Positions 10,717-25,700 of a DNA stretch of 64,000 bases are shown here, one piece after another (within the stretch, counting starts at the first letter, position 1; each line of letters opens with the position of its first letter). Position numbers and translations under genes: made by a program. The DNA is taken from the NCBI GenBank assembly GCA_020650975.1, contig JAIPMN010000279.1, positions 17,088 through 81,087 of the forward strand, in the 5' to 3' direction. Below the pieces are notes generated by a model that saw nothing but the letters and a program-made list of their open reading frames with translations, was not told where the DNA came from and did no database searches. The stretch is from Apostichopus californicus (taxonomy: Eukaryota > Echinodermata > Holothuroidea > Aspidochirotida > Stichopodidae).

Positions 10717-13700
10717 GTAAGTTAAACACGAGTTGCATGAGTTGAGTCAAACAAATAGTTGCAGTACGGCAAATCTCCTGCAGAGTGACATTGAAATTAG
10801 TGGAGGTCAAATGCCATTTGGCATTTAGTATCTCAAAGTCTGCAAAAATCGTAAACTTGGGTGGTCTGCTGGAAAGTAAAGCTTAGGTGAATTTTGTACA
10901 TGGTCCGTGTATTCATCTTATTAAGTGCAACCATCGTAGGATGTTGATTTTTATTTAGGTCAAAGATCAATGAAGGTCAGAGTTAGAAAACCTTCTAGGA
11001 ACAAAACTCCCAAGGAACAGAACACTTGGATGAACTTCCCATATCATGCATAGATAGACCTTAGCGGGTACAAGAGTTGAATATTATTTTGTGGAGAACA
11101 ATAGAAGTCTGAAAAAGTGATAAACATGGTATGGTTAAGTGTGATTGAACTGCATTCCATGTGCACTAATGAATGTAAGAAACTGTTTCTTTCATGTGGA
11201 GGTCAAAGGTCGCTGTAGGTCAAAAGAAGTCAAAGTTAGAAACCCTTGTTACACAATAAGCTTTTTGCTTGCTGGTTGTGTCTGAATAACAGTGAGAGAA
11301 AGAACAAACGAATGAATGAAAGAAACAGAAAATTATTTGATACAGAAACATGAAGGTATTAAATGCTTTGATTAAATTCATTTTTTTTTATCTCCTGCGA
11401 ATAAGGTTCACGAGAAATGGATAGCATTCATCCTGTCAAAGCTAGCTATCCCTGATGCCACAGAGACCGCATGGCCAGAATGGCGTGGTGAAGACAGTGT
11501 TGCGTTTGGAGTGGCTGCTAAACCATGGGTCAGGTTGCAAATTCATGCCATTGAAAATACTCATAATGGTTGCCTTAGGTAAGGTGTAAAGTGCATCTGG
11601 CTTTTTCATGGGTTTTCTGCATAGTCAGACAGTGTTTTCGCCAGGTCTAGCTTTCACCGCTCGCATCACAAGTCATTCAGTTTCAAGTCATTTCAGTTAG
11701 TAAATAAATCATTTATCATAAATCCAGAATTCAAATCAGAGTTATTAATTAGCTGTAGAAAATTTATTTCTTTAATTGTAACTTTTATTACTATTTTGGA
11801 AACCTGCAAATGTTTCAAATAGAAAGCATGTAACAGAATAGTGAAGCGATCTCTTTCCAAGCTGTAGTTCTGTCTGAACTTGTCTAACATACGGATGAAC
11901 TACAGTTAGTTCCTAGCTTCAGGAGTTGTCAGAAAAATGTGTTGCAAAAAGCAAGCAGGCAACCAGCAATAAGAAATGTACTCTTTTATTGTATTTTAAT
12001 TGTCCCTTTGGTTTTATAGCCTAATTGGTAATCAGAGAATGTGTAAAAGTAAGTTGGCCTGACGTTTCGATCCTAGCAGGATCTTCTTCAAAGGCTAGTA
12101 ATCAGAGAGTCAGAGGTCTTGATCCCAGAATAATCTCTATCAAAGTATTCTGGTATTAGAAGCATCAAGTCTTCTAAAAAATCTTTATGAGTACCTACGC
12201 AAGGGGTTTCTCATTTCTAGGAAAATGAGCTTGTTTATAGCTTCAGTTTCAGTAATTGAGAGAGCATTTGTTCTCCCTTTTGATTCTCAGGATAGCATAT
12301 GTGTACTTGATTTAAACATATGTATGATGTCTGGAACATATTACATTTTGAGAAGACTTGTTTCTACCATTTACTTCATTAATTGTCAAACTTTTACTGC
12401 TCTTAACTGTTCTAGTCACTCCTCCTCATGCCCACCAGTGTTATCTCCTCTGCCTTCCATTATAATCATCTAAAATAAAATAATGTTTTCATGGGTTTTT
12501 CTCATTAAAGACTTCCAATCCAGGATTCAGGTGGCTTCACACATCAGCAGAATTTCTTTCAGTTTCTCGGAGCTATCACATCAAGAAATTACAAGTTGCA
12601 ATGGAGAGAGGCTTTTAGAAAGACCAATCCCTTACAGAGCCAGCTACAGAGGTTCAAATGTGCAAAAGTATGTTATAGAAATGTTAAATCAAGCCTTTGG
12701 TTTATTAGCTAAGGCCAAACCAAAATGTTAGTTACACCGTGATTGGGAGCGTAAACAACCTTACTGAATATAGATTAATGAAGATTGGTGGGTTCAACCA
12801 TCCTATAGTAATTATTGTGGGAGTCTGTCATTATTAGGAGCAGCTTTATGTTAAGTTAGAGGTAACTGATGATGGCAGGGGGCATTTGTTTCTTCCTTGA
12901 AGTGAGATATATTGTGTTTGTTCCCTGAGCTGCTGCAACTCTTCAAAATGTACCAAAACAAATATGTTATAAACAAACGATGTTTGTATACGGTTAAACT
13001 AATACAGCTGCTTCCTTCCTCCATGACGATTTGATACTTTGTTAGTACTAAATGCTACTTAAAGGAGTAAGCAGTAATTCAACAACTGAAACTGACTAGG
13101 AAATTCTAGTAAAAATTATCTTTGCTCTTTTAAATATAGACAAAAGAGACCATTCAGTTCCAACAAAAAAATGCTTTGCCCTAGTCATTTTAGTTATGCT
13201 TGTGTTGTTAACCACAAACAAACCAATGACTGAAGTATCATCAAATCTGAACACTTACCACATGATGTTGCTTTAACACGGGCTGTGTTTCATGTTTTAA
13301 CTGATTTTGTTGTGATTTTGATGCTTCATATGATTTACTCCCTAAGCTACAATGCAGTATCAGTATCAGGGAAATGGCGGCTTAGTTAATCGTTAATTTG
13401 TAGAGTAACTTTACGGTTGGATTACAATAAATTTCTGCCCTGGTTGCTATATGAATGAAACTGAAAATAGATTTGTTTGTTTCAGTTTTAGTAGAGTTTT
13501 CTTTGCCTTTCATTGTTTCACTCCAATTAGTTTTGTTTTTTTCCTGCTGTGTTCATACATCCATGCATACTAAAAACGAAGGATATATGGAAAAGGATGA
13601 CAATGGTACAGACCTAAAGATATTAAACATTGAGTATAGATAGCTAATTTTATGGAACTAGTTGGTTTTCCATCTGTTTGAGTGGCTGGGGTGTGGGTAA

Positions 13701-16700
13701 AGGGAGAGTGGGGAAGCATATATGATATCACAAGAGAATTGACTGGGCCATATTTTTGTGTTGGTTGAGTCGCTTGGTGTTTATTTATTTATTTAATTTT
13801 TTTCCCCCTATCTTTCTTCTCACAGTTTGAAGACATTCCATTAAAGCAAATTCTGCTAAGACTGTATAGTTGTCCTTTCATAGAGAGCAACCAAACCGAA
13901 GGATCAGATCCACCAAACATTGACCCCCAGACTCAGGTCACCCATGGCAATTTGGTTCCGGTCCTGTTTTGTTTATCTACTGCCAACGTTGTGTACTTAG
14001 TTCAACAGAGTCTACATCATACTATACAGGAATGTGTCACATTTAGTCCTGCCATGCTTGCCGACTCCTATGCAAAACCATTGTACGTCATCTATCAGCT
14101 GCTACAAATCGTCAACCTCTTTCACAGTCAAGGACTCGTCTGCGGTAACGTCAATCTCACCGACTTTACCTTCCAAGAGGACTTGTGGGTTCGTTGTAAA
14201 GGACCGAGATGGAGTCAGATGACACAACTCGCTCCTCTTGAAGATCCTAATCTGCATAAGAAAGATGAAAAACATGTCAGCTATTACAGACAATTTTTGA
14301 GAGAGGTGCCACTCACGGATCTCGAATCGTTGTCTGTGAATTCCTTGTCTGAAATTTGTAGCGCATGGGTGTTAGGGCAAGTCAGTAACTTTGAATATCT
14401 GATGATTCTTAACTATTTAGCTGGAAGAAGAATAAGTAACCCCAATTTCTACCCTGTGCTACCCTGGGTCTGTGACTTCTCGTCCAAGGATGGCGGGTTT
14501 CGCGATCTCTCAAAATCAAAGTATCGACTCAACAAAGGGGATCAGCAGCTGGACATGATGTACGAATCCTCTCTGGATCCATCACTGGATCAGGATGCAG
14601 ACCTGAGAGAAAACAAACACACACCTCACCACATCACCGGAATGCTCACGGACATCACCTACTATGTATACAAGTCAAGGAGGACACCGAAATCAGTACT
14701 ATGTACACACGTGAGGCGCAACTGGGTACCCGGGGAGTACCCCAGCAGCATGCAGAGGATTCAAGAATGGACCCCCGACGAATGTATCCCAGAATTCTTT
14801 TGCGATCCTGAAATATTTAAATCAATTCACGAAGACCTCCCCGATCTGGAGGTGCCCGTCTGGTGCCAGAATGGGGAGAATTTCATACAATGGCACCGAT
14901 CGGTTCTGGAGAGTGATCACGTGTCGGAGAGAATACATCGTTGGATAGACATTACCTTTGGTTATAAGGTAAGCATAAGGAATAACTGTCATAAGGTAAG
15001 CATAAGGAATAACTGTGATAAGGTAAGCATAAGGAATAACTGTTAGAAGGTAAGCATAAGGAATAACTGTTAGAAGGTAAGCATAAGGAATAAGGTAAGC
15101 ATAAGGAATAACTGTTATATGGTAAGCATAAGGAATAACTGTTATATGGTAAGCATAAGGAATAACTGTTATAAGGTAAGCATAAGGAATGACTGTTATA
15201 TGGTAAGCATAAGGAATAACTGTTATAAGGTAAGCATAAGGAATGACTGTTATAAAGGTAAGCATAAGGAATAACTGTTATAAGGTAAGCATAAGGAATA
15301 AGGTAAGCATAAGGAATAACTGTTATAAGGTAAGCATAAGGAATAACTGTTATAAGGTAAGCATAAGGAATAACTGTGATAAGGTAAGTATAAGGAATAA
15401 TTGTTATAGGATAAGCATAAGGAATGACTGTTGTAAGGTTACAAGCATAAAGAATAACTGTTATAAGATCAGCATAAGGAACAAATGTTTTAAGGTAAGC
15501 ATAAGGAATAACTGTTATAAGGTAAGCATAAGGAATAATTGTTATAAGGTAAGCATAAGGAATAACTGTTATAAGTTAGCATAAGGAATAACTGTGATAA
15601 GGTAAGTATAAGGAGAATGAATGGCTGGGGTAGAGAATAAGGTACAGGTGGTTAAATCTATTTTCCCCAATTCCATTAATGCCAGGGAGTTTCCACAAAA
15701 ACATTGTCAGAGAAAGTTATACCGAATATTTCTATGTGCCTTCATATTATAACTGAATCTCAGAGATTGTTTACATCTATTGAACACCCTCTTTGCACCT
15801 CTCTCTCTCTCGTTTCCCCTCTACTTCCCCACACCTCTATTGATCCAAATTTTAACAGAAGTGCCTTTATTCACATTGCTAGCACTCTACAATGGCTTAT
15901 ATGTAATCTGCAGAAAATTATCTTTGTTTGTTCAATTTTGCAAACATATGTACTTTGGTTCATTCTTATCTTTAATTGTCTTCTGTTTGTATCGTTGGAA
16001 TAAATGTGTATTACTATTAAAATAATATTCCTGTTCAGTTTATCATGTCTTCAGACGTATCAATAAACAGTATCACTCAGCAACATATGGTTTTGGAAAA
16101 TGTTAGCACAGCTCATCCGTACTACAGTTTTTTTTACGATACAAGTATAATCAGCATAATGAGTGTGAATAAAATTATGCATGCTACAAACTCAATTTAC
16201 CAGAAATTCAATCTCGCTAACAATGAGAAAAGCAAAGTTTAATTCAAGATTCAAGGTTAAGATTTGATAATTGCAGGTGGTGTGAATATTATGAACTGAT
16301 GTGTATTTTTATTTCAGTATTTCCATGCTAGCTTGTAGAGTTTTAATTAGTTGTCTGGCTTTGAACCTAACATCCATTAGGACCACCCAAGGTTGCCATA
16401 GCCTAACATAATCATGTCGAGCGTACTGCCCTATATTGAAAACAAAAGCACTCTAGATTCCTCTCATCAAAAAAGTGACCTACATGACTGTATATCTTTT
16501 CGCTGTTAGCGAAGAAACGGTGTGGGCCTTAAAGTCATGTGCCTAATGAGCTACATGCAAATTTGACTCATGAACAGTATATCAGATGTTTGTTATGATA
16601 TTTATAACATTAAATGAATGTGATTAGTACATAATATTGCTGCAGAAGTATAGACCACACACACCCTAAGACAGAATGTTAGATAAGTCATTAAAGCCTG

Positions 16701-19700
16701 AAGTGTGTTTATATGCCACTATGGTTTGGTTTCAATTTTGCATCTATTGATAAAGTGATGATAAGTTGTATCCCTCGTTGATCCCTCGTTGAAAATTAAA
16801 CCTTTATAATTTTTTTTTTATAATTTTAATTCTTTATTCAAGGAATACTTGAGATATAAACTCCTCTAATCATTTTCCATTCTGTAGGTTAATCTTTACA
16901 CAGCAGTTTCTTTTCTTGTCCTTCAGCTTTCCGGCAGTGCTGCTAAGAAATCTATGAATGTGTTTCTTCCTGTAATGGATAACCACACCATCCCAGTAGG
17001 TCATGGCATTGTACAATTATTCCATGGCCCACATCCAAAGAAACTGACACCATCACCATATATGGCAACAGATGCCCCCAACATCCCTAGGACCAAACTG
17101 AAGGCTCCAGTTGGAGTTGGTGATGCCAAGCGTACTTCAGGCCATGATGAATATGTGGTAAAACAATTTTTTAAAGCAGAGCTGGTTTATAGCATTTTTA
17201 AATTTTGGTTTAATTGGAAAATGTGGTAAATGATTTGAGATTATTATAACAGTTCATTTTCTTGATAGCAAGTCAAGTCATTTGCAGCAGTTTACCTAAC
17301 TTGAGTCGAGTCATTAATTTGAGTTGTTCTACTATCTCTCCTCAAAAACTTGTTCAAGTCATTTCACTTTTTGACATATCAACATTAATGACTTCATTTT
17401 TGTATTTTATTGACTAGAGACATAAGTATAGCAGCTTTGATTCTAAGTGCCTAAGCTTCTCTTTCTGTTCTGATCAGGTCCTAACTATGCTATTATGAAG
17501 TGTTCACAGCCTTGGACATACATGATTATTAAGTCTCCACTGTTTTTCTTTGATTTATTCAAGGTTTCTACGGCAGACATTGCCAGTGATGTTTTAGTTA
17601 CCTCTGAGGATGCAGCCCCATCGAGTAGCTCTACTCAGGCAGACCAGATACCTCCTTATCAATCCGATGCCAGTGATCCTATTCCTTCTTTTGATGTAAG
17701 GTGACACCTCATTTTGTTGTAACTCTCTATAGCTTTCTATTTTCTGGTAATTTATTAAATGTTCACTTGTTGCGATAGCTATACTTTCTCCCAGCTTTAA
17801 AAAGAGCCTTCCCCTTCCAGGCGCATAGCGAGGAATTTGCCAAGGGAGAGTCGAACCTGCTATTTGAAAGCCAAGATGAGGAAAGTTTGGTTAGGCTTTG
17901 ATTGATGATGTCATCATTGTATTGCATATTTCATTGTCTGTTGAGCATATATGCATAAGAACTGTGTTTGGTTCATAGAAATAAATATTCTATTGGATAT
18001 ATCCTTACAATTATGAATAACAGTGGTGATTGGGTGATCCTGTCATTATGCTAATGCATATTCATGGATTTCTTTACTTCGACAGGTTTCGGTAGAATCT
18101 ATGGAATCCAGCATGGACAAAGGGGAAACTTCTGCCATAAACAGGTTGTCAACTGGTTCTGATGTTTTGCAACTACTGACTGGTGATGATATCATAGGCA
18201 TAAAGAATCCTATCAAGAAATTACCATTCTTCAGGTAAACAAGTCTCTGTCTATAAATTAGACAAGGGGAGGAGATGAACATCTTCTACAGTGAAAGGGA
18301 GCAGGGGGATGGGGGAGAACTGGGGTGAAGGGAGGAAAAGTGTCTGCTATTAATATTGCTAAAAGTTTATGTTATGGCATTTTTTTGTTTTTCATTCGAA
18401 GTTTTTCTTAAGCGGAGACTTTTCCTTTCCAACCGTTGACACAAAATATCAGTCTACCAGACTTAACTTGACATTATGCATTATGCACATCATGCATTAG
18501 TAATTTCATACTAACTGAATGTAGTCACTCTGTATCTAAAGTTATATTCTTTTGAGATATTAAAGATGGACATTATCATGGAAATTGAAAAGTTACAGTA
18601 AACATTGTTGTTGATGAAGTTCTGGAAGAGCATATCAATCTTCTTGTTGAAAATAATAAAATAGACGAAACAAAAGTAGTTGCATGCCTTGCATTCAAGC
18701 CAAGGGTAGCCAGTTATTTCACCAACATGCACCATTACACATCATTACACACCATTATACACCATTGCTAAATGTTAGTCCGTCTCAACATAAATATTTT
18801 CATTGTTACCTCATATCCTGACACGATATGAAACCAAATAACTTTTAGTAGAATGAAACCGCTAGTAGGTTTGTTTTAACAAAGCTAGTGATCAACATGA
18901 ATTGTGTCTGTTCGAATAAGTTCGTTGAGCATCTAGGTATCTATGTTGCAAATTTGCAATCTATATGGCAATATTATTGCAGCTAAAAAGTGCCATCAAG
19001 ATAAGAATATCTAACCCTAGTGGAATGACATTTTGAATAAAATTGTTGAAAACTAGGAGAAGTGATAAGTTTTCATTCAAAAACAAAATTCAGAAAAAAA
19101 AATGAGATGACTAGATACCACAAGTATACCATTCGTCATTTAATGTTTTTTGACAAAATATTATCTTGTTATCTGAAAATTTTCCTCAAAAATGTTTTCT
19201 TATTGTAGGAAAGATGTTCTTATCTTGGTGGCACTTTTGAGCTGCCACATAACCTTATCTTAAATCAATGAAAGTATGCTTCTGTTATTTACTGAAAGAT
19301 TTCCTTCAATAATCTTTCCTGGTTCCTCAGAGGAAAGAGTGACGCTGCTGAGAAGACAGAAGCGAGGCCGGAAGATTCACTTATTAAACTTCCAGATGAT
19401 TATGACCCTCTTGCAGCCCTCTCTCAGGTGGAGGCTCTCTTCTCTTTCACTTCCAAGTCCCTTCATGGAGTGCCAGTTCCATCAAAGCAGGTACAAGTCA
19501 ATATTGTCAACATTATTGAAGTCTTTTGTAAATGGTTTCAGAAATTTTACAGATTTTTCAGTCACTTTTCCATTGTTGATTGAAATGGATTTAAAGAAAG
19601 CAAACTCTAATGCAATAAGTTGCCTTTAAAGGTAATGAGTATTGTAACCCCAAAATACTTCACAGTCAAATAATGGTCGCTTATCCTCAAACTGTGACAT

Positions 19701-22700
19701 TCATTTTACTGCCACATTCAAACTATTTACCAACAATGAGATATATAATTATTTAAGTTAAATAGTTATTCTACCTCTTATTGTATTTTACTTTTTTTGT
19801 GTTGGTATTTTAGGATTATTTTTTTTAGGTTATTATTTTTTTTCACTGTATTTATTTCATTTTTATCGTTTTTGTTTTTTGTGAAGCGCTTTGTTCCCTT
19901 TCGTGATTTAGCGCTATATAAATGACATATTTATTTTACAACCCCTTTCTATCTGTTATATTCATTATTGTATCTCATTGGCTGATATGACATCATGTGA
20001 CCCTTCCTGACCATCTGTTATTTTTCAGTAACAGGTAGTTATTTTCACAAGTATACACAATTCCCTAAAAACACATGATAGGTTTGTGAGAGAATAGAGA
20101 CTGTCTGTTGTTGCTAGGCAACACGGTGCAGTGTTACTTTCATGTTTCAAGGATACTGTACTGAGTAAGCACATAATACAGACAATATTACTTAAAGTCG
20201 ATGCACATTCCCAGTGATCTTGTGGTCAGTGCAAACAAAATCAGTGTTGTAACTTGTATGAACAATCATTGATACTTATGGCACAAAATGATACAACATA
20301 CATAACTGTAAAATTTGTAGCATTTTATGGTTCTATATTTCAATGACAAATATTGTATTAATTTATAGAGTTGTATAGTAGCAACCTTTAGTATAAGATA
20401 ATGGAATTTTCCAGAATTTTTTTGGTACATCTGGAAAATTCTCCTGACCTGTGTTGTTTAGATGACCCATGTTTTTACTGTATTTATTTTCATTCTGACG
20501 TTCTTTTCTTATTTTCAGGCAACTTTTGAAGAAAACTTTGATAAGCTTGTTGAAAGAGATATGCTTGCCTTGGGTTGTACCATTGCTGAACTATTTCTCG
20601 CATCCAAACTGAGAGCCCAGTACCCGAGACAGCCTCTGGAACAACGGAAGAATCTTATATTACGAGCACTAACGACAGATTGGATGGAAATACCAAGGTA
20701 AATGTTGCAGTATGCACAATAATGGCGAAACGTTATAACAATTTCCCTTGAGATAAAGAAACATTAAAATCAATAAGGACCATCTGGTTGACCTTATCTC
20801 ATCTGTACTCGGGCGATGTCTTATTGATACAGTATTCTAAATATACTGAATATTCAGATATTCAGAATACAGTATTCTAAATATAACTTGAGCAGTAAAT
20901 ATGGACCAGGTGTCTGGATAATAAATCCTAATTTATTCATTTCTAAATTTATTGAAGTTTAGAATGGAAAGAAAGCATCGGATATGAATTGCTCTTTGAA
21001 AGAACAGTTTTCATTGGATGATCAAAATAGAGCATAAGGTTTGTCACAGGTGACCAAGTTTGGTTTTACATTGTTTCCTTTACTCTCTGTCCCTAAATTT
21101 TGCTGAAATTTGCTTTACAAATTCTTTTTCCCTCCAGGCCATGTCGAGATGTCCTTCAACTCTTGCTTAAAATTGGAGTTTCCTCAAGCAGGGTGTGTCA
21201 TCCAGTGCAGCCTTTCACCTGCAACTTTCTTCTCTCTCCGTACTCTGAGATTGTTGCATTCCCTCCATTCTTCCCGGCTCTTCATCAACTGGCCAAAGAG
21301 CTTAGCGAGGCAGACACATCTATCGCTCGTCTCGATTGCCTCACCTCCCTGGATCCTTCGTTTACCTCAGAGATGAATGACTTAAAGAGACGGAAAGTTC
21401 ACATCGCTCGCAGATGGATGCCCGAAGTTTTAGTCGACCTCAACGAGGAAGGGAAGGAAATACTCCTTTTGTATCTGCTAGATCTTTTCAAAAATCATGA
21501 AATTGGTCTTCTTGCCTTGTTGCTGCTTTTCAATAAGCTGGCACAGTTTCTTGGGCCACAGAAAACTGCCAAACATTGTTTGCCAATCATCAAATCCATT
21601 TTTGAGATGGACCACAGCTCTTCTCATTTTATCCTGATCTATCACCGACCGTTTCTCTCACAACTACTCGTCCGTCTGGGGTGCAGGATATTTTTGCGAC
21701 ATCTGGCTCAATACGTCGTGATGGCAACCAATGGATTGAAGGATTGCCCTATCCATAGCATTGAGGATGAATCATGGATACACAATGGCTTCTCCCAAAA
21801 TTCTGCTGCAGACACTGTAAGTTTTACATCGCAATATGGCTGCGATGGCAAAAAAGATCTGTCTTATGAAGAGGATGTGTTTGATTTGACAGGGATGAAT
21901 CAATGTGAAGACGGAGCAGACCAGTTTGTGGATGATGAGGAACAGTCCGATGGAGAAGATATAAGCTTGTCTGAAGAAGACCGAAGTGAAAGTATTAGCT
22001 TAAACTCTCTACCGACCAATCCAGATGCAACCAGTGTCAGTTCAATCCCCTTCATTAATGACGTTGTCGACGACGCAGAGAGATCCTCGGGAGATGATGA
22101 AGTGACCGACAAATTCATCAACATGCCACAGGATGATGACAGTAGATCTCAGGAGGAAGATAGTAATTCACGGAGAGAAACCTCCTCAGATGCCGAGAGA
22201 AATTCCTCGGACGGAGAGAGACGATCCCTTGACGAAGAGAGGAGGTCTTCCAATGGAAGCAATTCGCTAGCAGTTGATGGAAACGTTGCTGGAAGTTTTC
22301 AAAGCCATTCTTCAAAGAACGGCCGTCATTCTCCGAATGTCGACACCTACACGGTGGGAGAGAAGGAAGATAATAGGGAACATACATTGACCCCTGACCT
22401 ACTCCACACACGACATAGTAACCTATACTACCCAGTCGGTGCGCTGCCTGACCTGCCGGTGAACGTCAGCTTAAGCGAAGTGTCTTGCCAGAGCGTGAGT
22501 TGGTTAGCGGAGAGGATCGGCCCCTCCCTCACAGGACAATACCTCACAGTTCAATTACTAGAGGCGTTGACTCAGTGCTATGCTAGTAACCATGCGGTCG
22601 ACCACCCTGAGTCTGATAGTTTGTTAGATGTCGACGGTAAGTATTCCCTCCAAGCTATTTCTTGCATCATATTTACAATGGATACAATTTTATCAGAGTG

Positions 22701-25700
22701 TCAGACAGTATATCTAAACATATTTGCGACTTTATTTCAACAGTTGAATCTGCTTGCTGGTTCTATCTGTTTTATATTACCATTTGTGTGTGTGTGTGGG
22801 GAGAGGATCGGAGGTGGGGCATTCAAGCAAATCAGAAAAGAATGAAAATGGTATTTCACAATTATTTAAGAAAATAACTTAATCATTCCTTTTGTCATTT
22901 GTATGTGAATCTATAGCCTCTTTTGATTGTAGGTAAAACTTGAGAATTTCAGTTTTTATCAAGATTCATTAATTTATCAGTAGTTATGATGTTTTACCGC
23001 TTCACTATGTAGAGACTATCCTTAACTGATATTATTTGTACAGTGTGGTACAAAGTGACAATAACATGGTATTCTTTCACAAATTGTTTAACCCGGTGGT
23101 ATATAGGAATATCAGATATGAATTAAAAAACACAAGCTTTCTAATGTTTTTTATCTATTGAATCTGTTTGTAATGAATTAGTTTGTTTGATTTCATGTCT
23201 TTTTCTTATGACAGAATTGTACATAAATGGTGACAGCTATGCCAGGGGTGTTCTTCAATGCATAATGGATATTGTGGACTTGTATGGAGATGAATTCATA
23301 TTTCAACAGTGTTTACCATTCATTGAGAATAATGTGAGTATTAGACACAAAATAGAAATTGTATTCTTGTCTGGAAGATCAAATTTTTGCATGGTTGAAT
23401 TATTTAAATATTTACGTTTTCTATGTTTCTCTTATTTGTATGTTTTCATTTTGTACCTTTGTGCATATCTTCCCTCAGGTTGCCTGTGTTAAGAAGAAGG
23501 TATTGATGAAACATGAAGCTAGCTTAGTGGCAAGTATGGTATTATTAATATCCATACTTGAGAGAATTACAGAAAGACAACTCCACGAAGTCAGAAAGGT
23601 AAGTACACTTGGGCAACGATAATATAGCAATCTTAAGGATGGCATGACAGATATGAGATTATTACTGCAACAACGGTACAGCTTGGTGAAACATTGCAAC
23701 ATATGGTGAAGAATTGTAAAACGTTGTGAATCATTGAACAGCAAAGTGAAGGATAATTCAACATAGTGAAGGATAGTACAACATAGTGAAGTATAGTAAA
23801 ACATTATGAAGACTAGTAAAAACATGGAAGGTAAAAAGTTCAGTTTTAAATCATTTTGAGACTCTCTCGTACGTCATGATTCAATAGCTCAGTGCATAGT
23901 TGACAATATGTTGTCAAATAGCACAACCGATGAACTTTCCTCGATTTTTTAACCCCCCCCCCACCCCCGCCTCACCCAACACACCCTTGGAAGGCATGGA
24001 ATTTATAGATCCTCAAGTGTTAAAGTAGGGGCTGTGTATCCCCTCTCCATTTCTTTACAGAATATTGAGATGGGCCTCTCCCTCCAAACCCCTCCAAGCC
24101 CCTCCAAACCCCTCCAAACTGGCAGAGAATCTTGTATCATATTTTTTGTATAATCTATCCATACATGATTCATTTGTTGGTTTTTTTCTTTAATATGTTT
24201 TAATACTTTCTTTGATCGTAATACCAACAGGTGATCACAAAGAAGATCTTGTTTCCTGTTATCAATCTATCGTCTTCCTTGAGTCACATCTTTCCCTCCG
24301 GTGCCTCGGCTAGGAATGCCCTATGTCGTAAACTGGTGGCGGCGATCACCACTCTCGCTCTTCGACTAGGACGGGAGAGAGGGCGGAACGAACTCAAACC
24401 TCTCCTCAACTGTTTCTTCCTGAGTTTCGATGTGATTAACGGTAGCATCTCGCTAGACTCTGGTAACAATCTTCATTGATCTCTACTTCCCTAGTTTATT
24501 CATGTCCTATGGGCAAAGTGCCTTTGCAGTCGGTTAAATAATTCAGACCGGTGTACAGTGGTGAAACTGACCTACAGTACCAGTACAGCAACATGAGTAT
24601 ATGAATACAATTAGAATTCCACTTCATATCAGTATGAGCACAAGGATCAACTGGGGGGGGGGGTGGAGGGGTGGTTACAAGTACTAAATCTTGCAACAGT
24701 ATCTATACTAGATACACAAATCAATGTTTATTGTATACATCAAGTTAGCACATGACCAAAATCAAGAATTTTTTGCATTTTGTAGCTAATGAAATCCATA
24801 CATTTTCTTACAGCACATGAAAATTGAATTGGTAATTTCAAAGTAACTTACATTTTGCTGCAGTGTACATTTGAATGAAATTCAAAGAATTCAGCAATGG
24901 GATTTACTTTTTTATATTCTTGGCAAACAAAAATTTTCTTACAAGACAGTTATGGCATTTATACAGCATTTCACTTTTAGTTGTGCTAGACCTAGCCATG
25001 AACTTTCAGTTTTGGGCAACTCTAACACTAGCACTCCAGATGTGTGTGAATATTTTCAGATTAGTCAAACATTCATAGAAACTACATCAATCACCCCTTC
25101 TTATAAAGTGGTGATATCTGTTGTAATGAGGTTTCACAAACATGTTGCTAGATTCTTTAATGTGGTGAAAGTGGCACAACTCTGCTTGGAACCATTTCTA
25201 AGTACATTCAATACCGTAGCGTTTATTTCTGTGACAAATTGCTGTGATGACAAAAATACTGCAGTCTTAGAGTATAGTTAATGTCTTTGCATGATGGGTG
25301 ATGTCACATGGGAGGACACAAGTACACAGACTTATAGTGTAGTTAATGCATGGCATGTATTTGCATGACGGGTGATATCACATGTTACAGATCCCCAGTA
25401 CAGCAGACTTAGGGTATAGTTAATGCATGGTATGTCTTTGCATGATGGGGGATGTCACATGTTACAGATCCCCAGTACAGCATACTTAGAGTATAGTTAA
25501 TGCATGGCATGTCTTTGCATGACGTGTGATTCCACATGTTACAGATCCCCAGTACAGCAGACTTAGGGTATAGTTAATGCATGACATGTCTTTGCATGAC
25601 GTGTGATTCCACATGTTACAGATCCCCAATACAGCAGACTTAGGGTATAGTTAATGCATGACATGTCTTTGCATGACGGGTGATTTCACATGTTACAGAT

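Noticed and set aside
14822-15265. 147-residue minus-strand frame rich in ITVIPYAY repeats
   Set aside because: It is the translation of the 27-bp minisatellite on the opposite strand plus part of WDR81 exon 4; it has no start context, homology or splice support.
15243-15584. 113-residue frame of KVSIRNNCY repeats
   Set aside because: It is the same minisatellite read in the sense frame beyond the in-frame stop at 15044. Only the first two units can be reached from exon 4.
16045-16242. 65-residue frame in intron 4
   Set aside because: No splice sites in the right phase and no similarity to WDR81. The exon 4 to exon 5 junction already completes the BEACH motif.
24871-25281. 136-residue open frame in intron 13
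   Set aside because: It runs into the minisatellite, has no recognisable family and breaks no splice phase. A chance frame is more likely.
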